From: Pseudomonas pseudonitroreducens
GTDB lineage: Bacteria > Pseudomonadota > Gammaproteobacteria > Pseudomonadales > Pseudomonadaceae
Length of the DNA stretch: 64,000 nt
Direction: 5' to 3'
NCBI RefSeq assembly: GCF_021603645.1
Contig: NZ_BQHJ01000015.1
Location: 1-64,000, forward strand
Shown here: piece by piece, positions 51,955-60,179 of the stretch
Numbering within the stretch: the stretch's first letter is position 1
Layout: every line of letters starts with the position of its first letter
Position numbers and translations under genes: made by a program
The notes under the pieces: model-generated
The model's database searches: none
What the model saw: only the letters and a program-made list of their open reading frames with translations
What the model was told of the DNA's origin: nothing

Positions 51955-52037
51955 CGTAGGATGGGTGGAGCCTGCGATACCCATGCTGTATCGCAGGCAC
52001 GGATTGATGGGTATCGCTGCGCTCCACCCATCCTACG
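51955..52037. repeat. Inverted-repeat element, GTAGGATGGGTGG type
   Basis: CGTAGGATGGGTGGAGC at 51955-51971 and its exact reverse complement at 52021-52037, with further inner pairing (CTGCGATACCCAT / ATGGGTATCGC). It forms a long hairpin after the amidohydrolase stop and could terminate transcription. Confidence 0.8.
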
Positions 52038-52080
52038 TTTGTGTTCCCTCATGCGTCGCTGTTGGTTGTTGGACAGTTCC

Positions 52081-52158
52081 GTAGGATGCATAACGCGCCA
52101 GCGTTATTCGTCGTTATGGCATCGGCGGATAACCCGTTCCGGGTTATCCGCCCTGCGC
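52081..52158. repeat. Second hairpin repeat, GTAGGATGCATAACGC type
   Basis: GTAGGATGCATAACGCGCCA, then GCGGATAACCC / GGGTTATCCGC as an inner hairpin. It is related at its left edge to the element at 51955-52037. Three different repeat families are thus clustered in the 340-bp gap 51922-52261, which holds no gene. Confidence 0.65.
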
Positions 52159-52187
52159 GGTTGTAATTTGGCGCGAGTGGGGGTTCA

Positions 52188-52256
52188 GTTCGCGAGCAAG
52201 CTCGCTCCTGCAATTGAACCCGAGCCCAGCCTGTAGGAGCGAGCTTGCTCGCGAAC
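52188..52256. repeat. REP inverted pair, same family as the array at 13515-13745
   Basis: GTTCGCGAGCAAGCTCGCTC at the left and GAGCGAGCTTGCTCGCGAAC at the right surround a short spacer. The outer arms equal those of the five-unit array at 13515-13745, here without internal tandem copies. Confidence 0.85.
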
Positions 52257-52261
52257 AGCGC

Positions 52262-52477
52262 CTATCGGATGCGTTTGAACCAACGCACCAGCGCCGCGCC
52301 GAATTCCACGGCGCGCGAGCGTGATGGGCAGCCCGGCGTCGAGATCAGCTGCGGCAGCAGGAAGCCCACCTCCGCCTCGCTGGGCCCGCAGAAACCGGTT
52401 TCGGCCGATTCGGCGAACTCCTCGTGCCAACGCGGAAAGCGCGCGCTGCCACTCTCGAATGAGTTCAGTGTGTTCAT
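52262..52477 (-). CDS. Small protein (71 residues) downstream of the fused oxidoreductase, function unknown
   Basis: MNTLNSFESGSARFPRWHEE opens a short protein with EVGFLLPQLISTPGC in the middle and a basic C-terminus WFKRIR. GGGAGG lies 9 bases ahead of the ATG, and the gene begins 15 bases after the oxidoreductase stop, so they are probably co-transcribed. No motif or family recognised. It might be an assembly or regulatory partner of the flavoprotein. Confidence 0.65.
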   Translation of the reverse strand: MNTLNSFESGSARFPRWHEEFAESAETGFCGPSEAEVGFLLPQLISTPGCPSRSRAVEFGAALVRWFKRIR

Positions 52478-52492
52478 CGTCGACTCGCCTCC

Positions 52493-54529
52493 CTAAAGGT
52501 CCAGCACCAGCGGTTGCACGCCGTTTTCGTCCTGCGCCGGGATGGCGCAGCAGATCAGTGCGCTGCCGGCTTCGGGCAGTTCCGCCGGCGGGTTGGGGTA
52601 GTGCACCTGGCCGCTGACGATCTTCGTCCGGCAGGTGCCGCAGGAGCCGCCGCGGCAGCTGAAGTCGGGCGACAGTCCGCGCGCTTCGGCCAGCTCCAGC
52701 AGGCTGCCGCTGTCGGGTTTCCAGCGGGCTTCCTTGGCCGAGCCGGCGAAGTACACCGGCACCGGCTCGGTGGCGGCGGGCGGTTGCACCAGCGCGGGTG
52801 CCTGACTGTCGCCCCGGCGCTTGAGCGTCGAGGGGCCGAAGGTCTCGGCGTGGATGCGCGCGTCGGCAATGTTCAGGCCGCGCAGGCCATCGTAGATCGC
52901 CTGGGTGAACTCCCCGGGGCCGCAAACATAGAAGTCGTAATCGTCCAGCGGCAGCCGCGCCTTGAGCGCCTCGATGTCCAGGCGCCCGACCTGTTCGAAG
53001 TCGCGGCCGAGCACGGCTTGCGCTTCGGGGCGGCTGAGCGCGCGGTGGACCTGCAGTTGCGGCGTGCGCTGGCGCAGTTCGGTGATTTCCCGCTGGAACG
53101 GCAACTGGTCCAGCGTCCGTGCGGACTGGAACAGATGCACGCGCCGCACCGCGCCGGCCGCCAGTTCACGCAGCATCGAGAGTAGCGGGGTGATGCCGAC
53201 GCCCGCGCCGATCAGCACGACCGGGCGCGCGCTGTCGCTGTTCAGGGTGAAGCTGCCCATGGGCGCGCGGACCTGCAGATGGTCTCCGACACCCACCTGC
53301 TCATGCAGATGACGGGACGCCGGGCCCTGGGTCTTCACGCTGATGCGCAGTTCGCCGTCCGACGGCGCGCTGGACAGGCTGTAGGTGCGGATCAGCGCCT
53401 GTTCGCCGACTACCAGGCGTACCGGCAGATGCTGGCCCGGCGCGAAATTCACGGCGGCGCCGGCCGGCGGTTGTAGGTAGAACGAGCGAATGTCCGCGCT
53501 TTCCTGCTCCACGCGCAGCACTTGCCAGTCCTGCCAGTGCTGGCGCTGCTCGCGTTCCCGCAGCTTGGCCTCGGCCTCGGTCCAGGTGCCGGTCATCAGG
53601 CTGGTGGGCGAGTACTCGCGGAAGCTCCAGCGCAGCGCCAGGGCGCTGCGGCGCAGCACGGCGTGCTCGACGTCCAGCGTCCACAGGCGCTCGGCGCCCT
53701 CGAAGGCGCTCAGCAGCGGGCTGTCGAAGAGGATTTCGCTGCGGCCGTGGATTTGCAGCACGTCGCCGCTGGCGAAGTCGACGAAGAGCAGCCCGGCCTG
53801 CGGGTTGGCCTGCAGGTTGCCGAGGGTGTTGAAGTGCAGGTTGCCGGCGTAGTCGGGGATGGTCAGGCGGTTGCCCTCGACCCGCACGAAGCCAGGGCGG
53901 CCGCCGCGGTGGGAGACGTCCACCGAGCGCTGGCCATCCTCATGCTGCACGTAGCTGGCGACGAAGAAGGTATCGGCGTTGCGGACGATGGCGGCCAGCT
54001 CCTCGTTCAGCAAGGCGAAGTCCTCGCGTGGGGCACGCTGGCTATAGCGCTGTTCGTCGCGGCTCCAGTCGCGTTTCTGGATGTACTGCGGGCAGTTGCC
54101 GAAGGAGTGCTCGACGGCCACCGTCAGCAGGCCGCCGTCGACCTCGCGGAGGACGCCATTCATGCGGTTGCGCCGGCGGGTGTGCAGTTCGATGCCCAGC
54201 AGGCCGATGGCCTTGCCGGCTTGCAGGCCACTGGCGGTGGGGTCCTGATTGTCGGGCACGGTCTCCAGCAGAAGGCTTTTCGGATCGGGCGAGGTGATGA
54301 AGCCTTCCGCACCTTCGAGCAGGGTCGCCCAGGGCCGGCCCTGCTCATCCACGGCGCCGACGATGATGAACGGCAGTTGCTGGTAGAACTCGCGGTGCTG
54401 GTCGGGCATGTAGTCGCGGATGACTTTCTGGCCATGCACCTCCATGCGTTCGGCCACGCCGACACGCTGCTGGATCGCCTTCTCGCCGGCGTGCCAGGGG
54501 GAGTTGCGGTGTTTGGGCAACTGGAACAT
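52493..54529 (-). CDS. Three-part oxidoreductase: PNPOx-like FMN domain, FAD/NAD reductase, 2Fe-2S ferredoxin
   Basis: 678 residues from the ATG at 54529 (GAGG 8 bases ahead). Residues about 30-310 form a pyridoxamine-phosphate-oxidase-like split barrel (FIIVGAVDEQGRPWATLLEG, LTIPDYAGNLHFNTLGNLQA). Residues about 330-560 form a ferredoxin-NADP reductase module with the FAD motif IRTYSLSSAP, NAD-site GAGVGITPLLSMLREL and CGPGEFTQAIYDGL. The last ~90 residues form a plant-type ferredoxin with CRGGSCGTC and a CC near the end. Electrons likely run NAD(P)H-FAD-2Fe2S, with the barrel as a possible acceptor. Substrate unknown; a glutathione transferase gene precedes it in the operon. Confidence 0.88.
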   Translation of the reverse strand: MFQLPKHRNSPWHAGEKAIQQRVGVAERMEVHGQKVIRDYMPDQHREFYQQLPFIIVGAVDEQGRPWATLLEGAEGFITSPDPKSLLLETVPDNQDPTASGLQAGKAIGLLGIELHTRRRNRMNGVLREVDGGLLTVAVEHSFGNCPQYIQKRDWSRDEQRYSQRAPREDFALLNEELAAIVRNADTFFVASYVQHEDGQRSVDVSHRGGRPGFVRVEGNRLTIPDYAGNLHFNTLGNLQANPQAGLLFVDFASGDVLQIHGRSEILFDSPLLSAFEGAERLWTLDVEHAVLRRSALALRWSFREYSPTSLMTGTWTEAEAKLREREQRQHWQDWQVLRVEQESADIRSFYLQPPAGAAVNFAPGQHLPVRLVVGEQALIRTYSLSSAPSDGELRISVKTQGPASRHLHEQVGVGDHLQVRAPMGSFTLNSDSARPVVLIGAGVGITPLLSMLRELAAGAVRRVHLFQSARTLDQLPFQREITELRQRTPQLQVHRALSRPEAQAVLGRDFEQVGRLDIEALKARLPLDDYDFYVCGPGEFTQAIYDGLRGLNIADARIHAETFGPSTLKRRGDSQAPALVQPPAATEPVPVYFAGSAKEARWKPDSGSLLELAEARGLSPDFSCRGGSCGTCRTKIVSGQVHYPNPPAELPEAGSALICCAIPAQDENGVQPLVLDL

Positions 54530-54582
54530 GACGGGCACCTCGCAGAAGGTGCCGCCGGGTCAGCCCGGCGGCGAGGGTTGCA

Positions 54583-55206
54583 TCAGGCTTGCAGGCCGAT
54601 GGCGGTGCGCTGCATCGGCACGAAGCCGGGCAGGGCTTCTACGCGGGCCAGCCAGGCGCGCAGGTTCGGGTACTCCTGCAGGGACACGTTGCCCTCCGGT
54701 GCGTGGGAGATGTAGGAGTAGTTGGACACGTCGGCGATGGTCGCCTCGTGGCCGGCCAGGAACGGCGTTCTGGCCAGTTCCAGCTCCATCACCTGGAACA
54801 GCGCGTGGGCACGGGTGATGACTTCCTGGGCGTTGAAGGCCGCGCCGAACACCGTGACCAGCCGCGCGGCGGCGGGGCCGAACGCCACCTGCCCGGCAGC
54901 CACCGACAGCCAGCGCTGCACGCGGGCGGCGCCCAACGGGTCTTCCGGCAGCCAGCGGCCGTTGCCGTATTTTTTCGCCAGGTAGACGAGGATGGCGTTG
55001 GAGTCGGCGACGATGATGCCTTCGTCATCGATCACCGGCACCTGGCCGAAGCTGTTCAGGGCGAGGAAGTCCGGGTGCTTGTGCGCGCCCTTGGCAAGGT
55101 CGACATCGATCAGTTCGGCGGGCAGCTGCAGCAGCGCGAGCATCAGCTCGATGCGATGGGCGTGGCCGGACAGCGGGTGGCGGAACAGTTTGATGGTGTG
55201 GGACAT
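54583..55206 (-). CDS. Glutathione S-transferase
   Basis: 207 residues. The N-terminal thioredoxin-like half has the cis-Pro motif [20 protein letters not shown], and the all-helical half has [20 protein letters not shown]. The opening [20 protein letters not shown] places a Ser or His rather than Tyr at the glutathione-activating position. It conjugates or reduces electrophiles with glutathione. It lies 53 bases ahead of the fused oxidoreductase gene on the same strand, a likely detoxification unit, perhaps controlled by the LysR pair beyond the repeat region. Confidence 0.9.
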   Translation of the reverse strand: MSHTIKLFRHPLSGHAHRIELMLALLQLPAELIDVDLAKGAHKHPDFLALNSFGQVPVIDDEGIIVADSNAILVYLAKKYGNGRWLPEDPLGAARVQRWLSVAAGQVAFGPAAARLVTVFGAAFNAQEVITRAHALFQVMELELARTPFLAGHEATIADVSNYSYISHAPEGNVSLQEYPNLRAWLARVEALPGFVPMQRTAIGLQA

Positions 55207-55461
55207 GACGGTGACTCCTTGGCTGGGTTGGGGTGGCAGCGCGAGTCGCTCCGTGGCGGCTTGCTCGAGCTGATGGGTGAATGCTGCGCCCGATGGCCGG
55301 CGCGCAGAATCACCAGGGCGGACAATCCAGCGTTTCAGAATGCGGAAGAATCGAAGGGGCGGTCGAGTGCCGGTCGGGTTCGCGCGAAATGGAAGCGCCG
55401 GCCTTGCCGGCGGATCGCGGGCGTGGCCCGCTCCTACCCGACAGCCCTGTACTCGGATCAA
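55207..55461. other. Left part of a 494-bp intergenic region; no gene seen
   Basis: Holds the promoter of the glutathione transferase operon on the minus strand. Near 55412-55437 there is a lone REP-like half (GCGGGCGTGGCCCGCTCCTA). No credible open frame. Another GCTCCTAC / GTAGGAGC pair lies at 55614-55650, beyond the repeat at 55462-55577. Confidence 0.5.
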
Positions 55462-55577
55462 CCCTCACCCCAGCCCTCTCCCAGGGGGAGAGGGGACTGT
55501 TCGGTGCAGGATGACACCTTGTCGTCCGCCGGCACGGGCGGCTCCCTCTCCCCCTGGGAGAGGGCTGGGGTGAGGGG
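55462..55577. repeat. Hairpin-ended dispersed repeat, copy 2
   Basis: Perfect 33-bp inverted arms (55462-55494 and 55544-55576), each itself hairpin-forming (CCCTCTCCCAGGGGGAGAGG). The core (GTTCGGTGCAGGATGA, GCCGGCACGG) matches copy 1 at 19639-19757. Non-coding. Confidence 0.85.
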
Positions 55578-55700
55578 AAGACGCTGGCACGGACTGACCT
55601 GAAGAAGACAGTTGCTCCTACATGGGTGCGGCGGGCCTGCCTGTAGGAGCTGGCCATGCCTGCGACGGACCGAGCGACGGTGTTTCAGGTTTTGGACGAC

Positions 55701-56603
55701 TTACCCGCGCAACGCCGGATGCGCCCGCAAGCGCGGCACCGCGAAGTCGAGGAAGGTGCGCACGCGCGCCGCCGCGCGGCGGCCTTCGCGGTAGATCAGC
55801 TGCACCGGCAGGGCGGGTGCGGCGTAGTCCTGCAGCACGACCTGCAGCTGTCCGCTGCTCAGTTCGGCATGCGCCTCGTGGCTCATGCAGCGGGTCAGCC
55901 CGAGCCCGAGGCTGGCGGCGCGGATCGCCGCGGGGGTGGTGCTGCACGCAAGTCGCGGGGCCAGGCGCACCGAGCGCGCCGCGCCCTGGTGACGAAAGCG
56001 CCACTCGCTGATCGCTCCCAGGCTGCCGGGAGCGATGATGTGGTGTGCCTTGAGGTCTTCCGGGGCCTGTGGCACGCCATGGCGCGCGAGGTATTCCGGT
56101 GCTGCGCAGATCAGTGGCCGCACCGTGCCCACTGGCAGGGCGAAGCCGGAGGAGTCGGGCAGGGCGCCTATCACCAGAGCGACGTCGATGCCGTCTTCGA
56201 GCAGGCGCGGCAGGTCTTCCCGGTGCCGGCTGACCAGGCGCACCTCAGGAAAGGCGGCCAGGTAGTCCAGCGCGATGGGGGCGAAGATACGGTCGGCCAT
56301 CAGCAATGGCAGCGAGAGGTTCAGCTGTCCGGCCGGGTGCGCCTGCAGGCCGCCGAGCGAGCTCTCTGTGTCCTCGATGTCCTGGAGAATCTGCCGGCAA
56401 CTGGCGGCGAACGCTTCGCCACGCGGGCTCAACCCGATTCCCCGCGGGCCGCGCAGCAGCAGCTCGCACTGCAGACGCGACTCCAGCGTGGCCACCAGAC
56501 GCATCACCGTTGCCGTGGACAGCTCCAGGCACTGCGCGCCCGCCGCAAGGCTGCCAGCGCGCGCCACGGCGTCGAACGCCTGCATTTCCCGGTAGCGACT
56601 CAC
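55701..56603 (-). CDS. LysR-family regulator, second of a tandem pair
   Basis: 300 residues. MSRYREMQAFDAVARAGSLA and LELSTATVMRLVATLESRLQ form the helix-turn-helix; the effector domain has LLEDGIDVALVIGALPDSSG and GTVRPLICAAPEYLARHGVP. The same segments in the upstream gene read LDEGIDVAVRIGQLPEGSLS and GEIRPVVCAAPAFLKRHGRP, so the two are paralogues. Its ATG overlaps the upstream stop by 4 bases. Possible targets: the glutathione transferase operon downstream or the EamA exporter. Confidence 0.9.
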   Translation of the reverse strand: MSRYREMQAFDAVARAGSLAAGAQCLELSTATVMRLVATLESRLQCELLLRGPRGIGLSPRGEAFAASCRQILQDIEDTESSLGGLQAHPAGQLNLSLPLLMADRIFAPIALDYLAAFPEVRLVSRHREDLPRLLEDGIDVALVIGALPDSSGFALPVGTVRPLICAAPEYLARHGVPQAPEDLKAHHIIAPGSLGAISEWRFRHQGAARSVRLAPRLACSTTPAAIRAASLGLGLTRCMSHEAHAELSSGQLQVVLQDYAAPALPVQLIYREGRRAAARVRTFLDFAVPRLRAHPALRG

Positions 56604-57511
56604 GGCTTCGCGGCTTGCAGCGCCGGGTCGGCACGCAGGCGTTCGGCGCAGTGCTCGACGAAGCTGCGAACCTTTGCCGGCAGCCTTGCACCGTCCTGGT
56701 AGAGCAGGTGGATCGGCAGCGGCGCCGTGGAAAACTCTTCCAGGACGATCTCCAGCTCGCCGCGTGCCACGGCTTCGGCCGCCTGGTACGAGAGCACCCG
56801 GGTGAAGCCCCCGCCCAGACGCGCGGCGTGGATGGCCGCATTGTTCGAGCTGACCACGAAGCGCGACGGTGGGCGCAGGGTCAACGACCCGTCGGCGGTG
56901 GTGAACTGCCAGTCGGTGAGCAGCACGCTGGTGGCGGCCATCACCACGGGTGCGTCGAGCAGATCATTGGGGTGCTGCGGGCGGCCGTGGCGCTTGAGGA
57001 AGGCGGGGGCGGCGCAGACCACCGGGCGGATTTCGCCGACCTTCAGCGCGCTCAGGCTGCCCTCGGGCAACTGGCCGATGCGTACGGCGACGTCGATACC
57101 CTCGTCGAGCATGTGCACCATGCGGTCGACCAGCAGCGCGTTGACCGTCACCGCGGCGTGGGAGTCCAGGTAGCTGGCGATCAGCGGGATCAGGTACAGC
57201 TCGCCGAACAGTACCGGCGCGGTCACCGTCAGGTTGCCCCGCGGGCGCAGGGCGCTGCCGGAGGCCAGTTCCTCGGCGTCCTCGAGCTCCTGCAGGATGC
57301 GCCGGCAGTCCTCGACGTAGCGCTGGCCGGCTTCGGTCAGCCGCACGCTGCGTGTGCTGCGGGCCAGCAGCAGGGTGCCCAGGCGTTGTTCCAGCGCGGC
57401 GATGGCGCGGGTCACGCTGGGCGGCGACAGGCCCAGTTGCCTGGCGCCGGCGGCGAGGCTGCCGGCTTCGGCCACGGCCAGCAGCACTGTCATTTCCTGA
57501 AACCTGTCCAT
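56600..57511 (-). CDS. LysR-family regulator, first of a tandem pair
   Basis: 303 residues. MDRFQEMTVLLAVAEAGSLA and LGLSPPSVTRAIAALEQRLG give the helix-turn-helix. The C-terminal domain is clearly related to the next gene. It is divergent from the EamA exporter with a 191-bp shared promoter and couples translationally to the second LysR gene, so both are made together. Co-production of two paralogues suggests possible mixed oligomers. Confidence 0.9.
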   Translation of the reverse strand: MDRFQEMTVLLAVAEAGSLAAGARQLGLSPPSVTRAIAALEQRLGTLLLARSTRSVRLTEAGQRYVEDCRRILQELEDAEELASGSALRPRGNLTVTAPVLFGELYLIPLIASYLDSHAAVTVNALLVDRMVHMLDEGIDVAVRIGQLPEGSLSALKVGEIRPVVCAAPAFLKRHGRPQHPNDLLDAPVVMAATSVLLTDWQFTTADGSLTLRPPSRFVVSSNNAAIHAARLGGGFTRVLSYQAAEAVARGELEIVLEEFSTAPLPIHLLYQDGARLPAKVRSFVEHCAERLRADPALQAAKP

Positions 57512-57702
57512 GGATCACCGTTGTCGCCGTTGGCGGGTCGCCAGACTGTAGAGGGAAGCCGCGCAGGTTTGAAGTGCCGGCGGCTTGTGGGCGACATCGG
57601 CGTGCTTGCCAGCGCCGCGTCGCTTGACCGCGCCCCGTCCGCTCCGGCACAAGCGCTGCAGGCGCCCGCAGCGAGGCCGCCACCGCCCAAGAGCCTTCCG
57701 CC

Positions 57703-58605
57703 ATGACCAGCAAGACCACCGCCGCCGCGCTGGCCGCTACCAGCAACCCGCGCCTGGGCATTGCCCTGTGCCTGTTGTCGATGTTGATATTCGCCTGCCA
57801 GGACGGCATCACCAAGGTACTGGTCCGCCACCTGCCGGTGAGCGAACTGGTGATGGTGCGCTACTGGGTATTCGTGCTCTTCGCGCTGATTGTCTGCCGT
57901 TCACAGGGAGGCGTGCGCCGGGCGGTGCGCAGCGCCAGTCGCTGGCAGCAGGTGGTGCGTTCACTGCTGGGGGTAGGTGAGATAGCGCTGTTCGGCCTGG
58001 CCTTGCGCTACCTCGGGCTGGCCGAGACCCACGCGCTCTACGCGGTCTTCCCGCTGATGACGCTGGGCCTGGCGCGGCTGCTGCTCGGCGAGCGGCTGGT
58101 CGGCCGGCAATGGCTGGCGGCGGCTGTCGGGTTCGGCGGCACGCTGCTGATCCTGCGCCCCGGCATGGGCGTGTTCGAGCCTGCGGCGCTGATCCCCCTG
58201 GCGGCGGCGCTGACCTTCGCCTTCTTCAACATCCTCTCGCGGCGTATCGGCCAGACCGATTCCTTCGCCACCACCACGCTGTACATGGCCGTAGTCGGCG
58301 CCGTGGCCGCCACTTTCGTCGGCCTTCCCGCCTGGGTCACGCCCACGCCCCGCGAGGCCGTGCTGATGTCGATCGTCGCCGTCTCCGGGGTGATCGCGCA
58401 GTTGCTGCTGATCCAGGCATTGAAGTACGCCCAGGCCTCTACGCTGCAGCCATTCAACTATTCGCTGCTGGCCTTTGCCACGCTGATCGGCCTCATCGTC
58501 TTCGGCGAGGCGCCGACCCTCTGGACGATCAGCGGTGCGCTGCTGATCCTGCTCGCGGGGTTGTACTCGATCAGGCCCAGGGCTTTTGACGCAACGCCGG
58601 GCTAG
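57703..58605 (+). CDS. EamA/DMT-family exporter
   Basis: 300 residues, ten predicted membrane helices arranged as two EamA repeats (LGIALCLLSMLIFACQDGIT; LIPLAAALTFAFFNILSRRI). Features KVLVRHLPVSELVMVRYWVF and HALYAVFPLMTLGLARLLLG are typical of amino-acid/metabolite exporters of the RhaT/YdcZ group. It is divergent from the tandem LysR genes and probably regulated by them. Its stop overlaps the convergent HD-domain gene by 4 bases. Confidence 0.9.
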   Translation: MTSKTTAAALAATSNPRLGIALCLLSMLIFACQDGITKVLVRHLPVSELVMVRYWVFVLFALIVCRSQGGVRRAVRSASRWQQVVRSLLGVGEIALFGLALRYLGLAETHALYAVFPLMTLGLARLLLGERLVGRQWLAAAVGFGGTLLILRPGMGVFEPAALIPLAAALTFAFFNILSRRIGQTDSFATTTLYMAVVGAVAATFVGLPAWVTPTPREAVLMSIVAVSGVIAQLLLIQALKYAQASTLQPFNYSLLAFATLIGLIVFGEAPTLWTISGALLILLAGLYSIRPRAFDATPG

Positions 58606-59168
58606 CCGGCCGCGCGCTTGCGCGTCTCCGCATCGAGAACCTCGCGCAGCGCCGCGAGGAACGGCGTGGCGCTGGTGTACTGGCGGCCGTAGTCGAGGTT
58701 GAACTGGTAGTCGAAATCGGGCGGGTTCAGGCCTTGGGTGTGCTGCAGGATGGTTTCCAGCTTGTCGAGCGCCTTCACTGCCTGTGCCTCGGCGGTGGCG
58801 GCGGCCTCGTACTCGTCGTACAGCGAAATGATCCGTTCACGCAGCGGCGCCGCCAGCGTCGCGGTCATGCTCAGCAGGTCCTGCCGCTCGCGATCACCCT
58901 TGCTGCCGTGCGCTTGCACGTCAACGGCCGGCACATCGCCGCCCAGCGCTTCGCCCAGGTCGTGGATGATGCACAGTTGCAGCAGTTTGCCGAGGTCGAT
59001 CTCGCCCAGGTCCTCGGCGAACACTATGGCCAGCAGTGCCAGGCGCCAGCTGTGCTCGGCGGTGCTTTCGCGCCGGCCGCTGGACGTGTGGGCGCTGCGC
59101 AGCACGCTCTTGAGCTTTTCCGCCTGGCGAAGGAACGCCAGCTTGTCGTGGATGCCCTGGTTGCGCAT
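58602..59168 (-). CDS. HD-domain phosphohydrolase (HDDC2/YfbR-like)
   Basis: 188 residues. Metal ligands are in RESTAEHSWRLALLA (His), CIIHDLGEALGGD (HD) and a late Asp in KALDKLETILQHTQ. The layout matches YfbR/HDDC2-type 5'-nucleotidases that remove phosphate from deoxynucleoside monophosphates. A start at 59168 gives the family's MRNQGIHDKLAFLRQAEKLK opening; the longer frame is non-coding. It acts in the cytoplasm, with no clear link to its neighbours. Confidence 0.87.
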   Translation of the reverse strand: MRNQGIHDKLAFLRQAEKLKSVLRSAHTSSGRRESTAEHSWRLALLAIVFAEDLGEIDLGKLLQLCIIHDLGEALGGDVPAVDVQAHGSKGDRERQDLLSMTATLAAPLRERIISLYDEYEAAATAEAQAVKALDKLETILQHTQGLNPPDFDYQFNLDYGRQYTSATPFLAALREVLDAETRKRAAG

Positions 59169-59258
59169 GGGAGTGGCCCTGTCTGATACGTCGGACGGAC
59201 ATCCTGTGCCCATGCGCCCGGCGCTGTCCACGCATGAAATATGCGTGGCAGGCGGCCG

Positions 59259-59816
59259 TCAGAGTGTCTCGACCAGGCGGGCGGTGGAACCGTCCGACAG
59301 TGTGAGTCGCGTCCAGCGGCACTGGCTCTGGCGAATCGGCACCAGCAGGGAAGCGTTGGTGCCGGTGGCGAACTCCAGGGCCGGCGCGGCGATGCCCTCG
59401 CGCCACCCGAGTGTGTCCAGTCGCGCTTCCTGGGTGGCGATGGCCTCGGTCACGAATGGCCAGAGCGAGCGCCCCAGCAGATCGCCCAGTGCCACGCCGA
59501 ACTCCGCCGCCCGCGGGGCGGAGCAGGCGAGCAGGCGGTGCGTGAGGTCGCAGACCAGGTGGATCGGCTGCGAACTGCCGCTGACCAGGCGTGCCAGGGC
59601 ATGGTCCGCCGCGTTATCGAGGCGCGCCCGCAGCAGCGCTTCGATGCGCGCACGCTGTTCCGGTTCGGCTTCCTGCGTGCCGGCTTCCCAGCGCGAGATG
59701 GTCGACTGGCTGACGCCGAACAGCTCGGCCGCATGGTCCTGCTTGATCCGGTGCAACAGGCGCCAGCGCCGGAACAGGGGGCCCAGTGGAGTCTTGTGCA
59801 GTTGCGCTGAGGTCAT
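59259..59816 (-). CDS. XRE-family regulator with C-terminal sensor-like domain
   Basis: 185 residues. The helix-turn-helix lies at about 15-70 (FRRWRLLHRIKQDHAAELFG, VSQSTISRWEAGTQEAEPEQ). The remaining ~110 residues (PIHLVCDLTHRLLACSAPRA, LLGRSLWPFVTEAIA) look PAS-like. The ATG at 59816 follows family spacing; a frame to 59849 is possible. It is divergent from the catabolic operon starting at 60180, 363 bases away. It is one candidate for its regulator, although the operators there look GntR/TetR-like. Confidence 0.82.
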   Translation of the reverse strand: MTSAQLHKTPLGPLFRRWRLLHRIKQDHAAELFGVSQSTISRWEAGTQEAEPEQRARIEALLRARLDNAADHALARLVSGSSQPIHLVCDLTHRLLACSAPRAAEFGVALGDLLGRSLWPFVTEAIATQEARLDTLGWREGIAAPALEFATGTNASLLVPIRQSQCRWTRLTLSDGSTARLVETL

Positions 59817-59984
59817 GGTGCTGTGTCTGTGTGCGTAGCGCGCCAGCATAGCTCGGTTTGCCAGGCGCTCGGCGGAAAGGGCGATGCACGGGAGCGACTG
59901 AGCCGCTGCTCTGACGCGCGGGCAAGCTCGGGCGCCTGACTTTGCCTTTCATCAGTCCAGCCCCCAGGGCTCTCGGGAATCGAT

Positions 59985-59998
59985 TGTACGACTGTACA
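59985..59998. promoter_or_regulatory. Operator copy 1 (TGTAC-N4-GTACA)
   Basis: TGTACGACTGTACA, perfect 5-bp arms around GACT. First of three such sites in the 363-bp region 59817-60179, which contains no gene. Confidence 0.7.
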
Positions 59999-60037
59999 GA
60001 AATTTCTTGCGCGCCCCGGATCTTGTTGTTAATAATC

Positions 60038-60051
60038 TGTACGACTGTCCA
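60038..60051. promoter_or_regulatory. Operator copy 2 (TGTAC-N4-GTCCA)
   Basis: TGTACGACTGTCCA, one mismatch in the right arm. It starts 53 bases after copy 1, close to five helical turns, so both can lie on one face of the DNA. Confidence 0.65.
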
Positions 60052-60138
60052 AGAGTGCTCCGATAGAGAACGCCTTGGCAGCCGCTTTGAGGCAATAACA
60101 ACTACCAGAAGACCGCAGGTACTACTTCGTCCTGGTCC

Positions 60139-60152
60139 TGTACGGTCGTACA
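60139..60152. promoter_or_regulatory. Operator copy 3 (TGTAC-N4-GTACA)
   Basis: TGTACGGTCGTACA with perfect arms, 28 bases ahead of the ATG at 60180. It probably overlaps the promoter or transcript start, fitting a repressor site. Confidence 0.7.
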
Positions 60153-60179
60153 AAACTCAAGTGTCTTGCGAGGTGTGGG

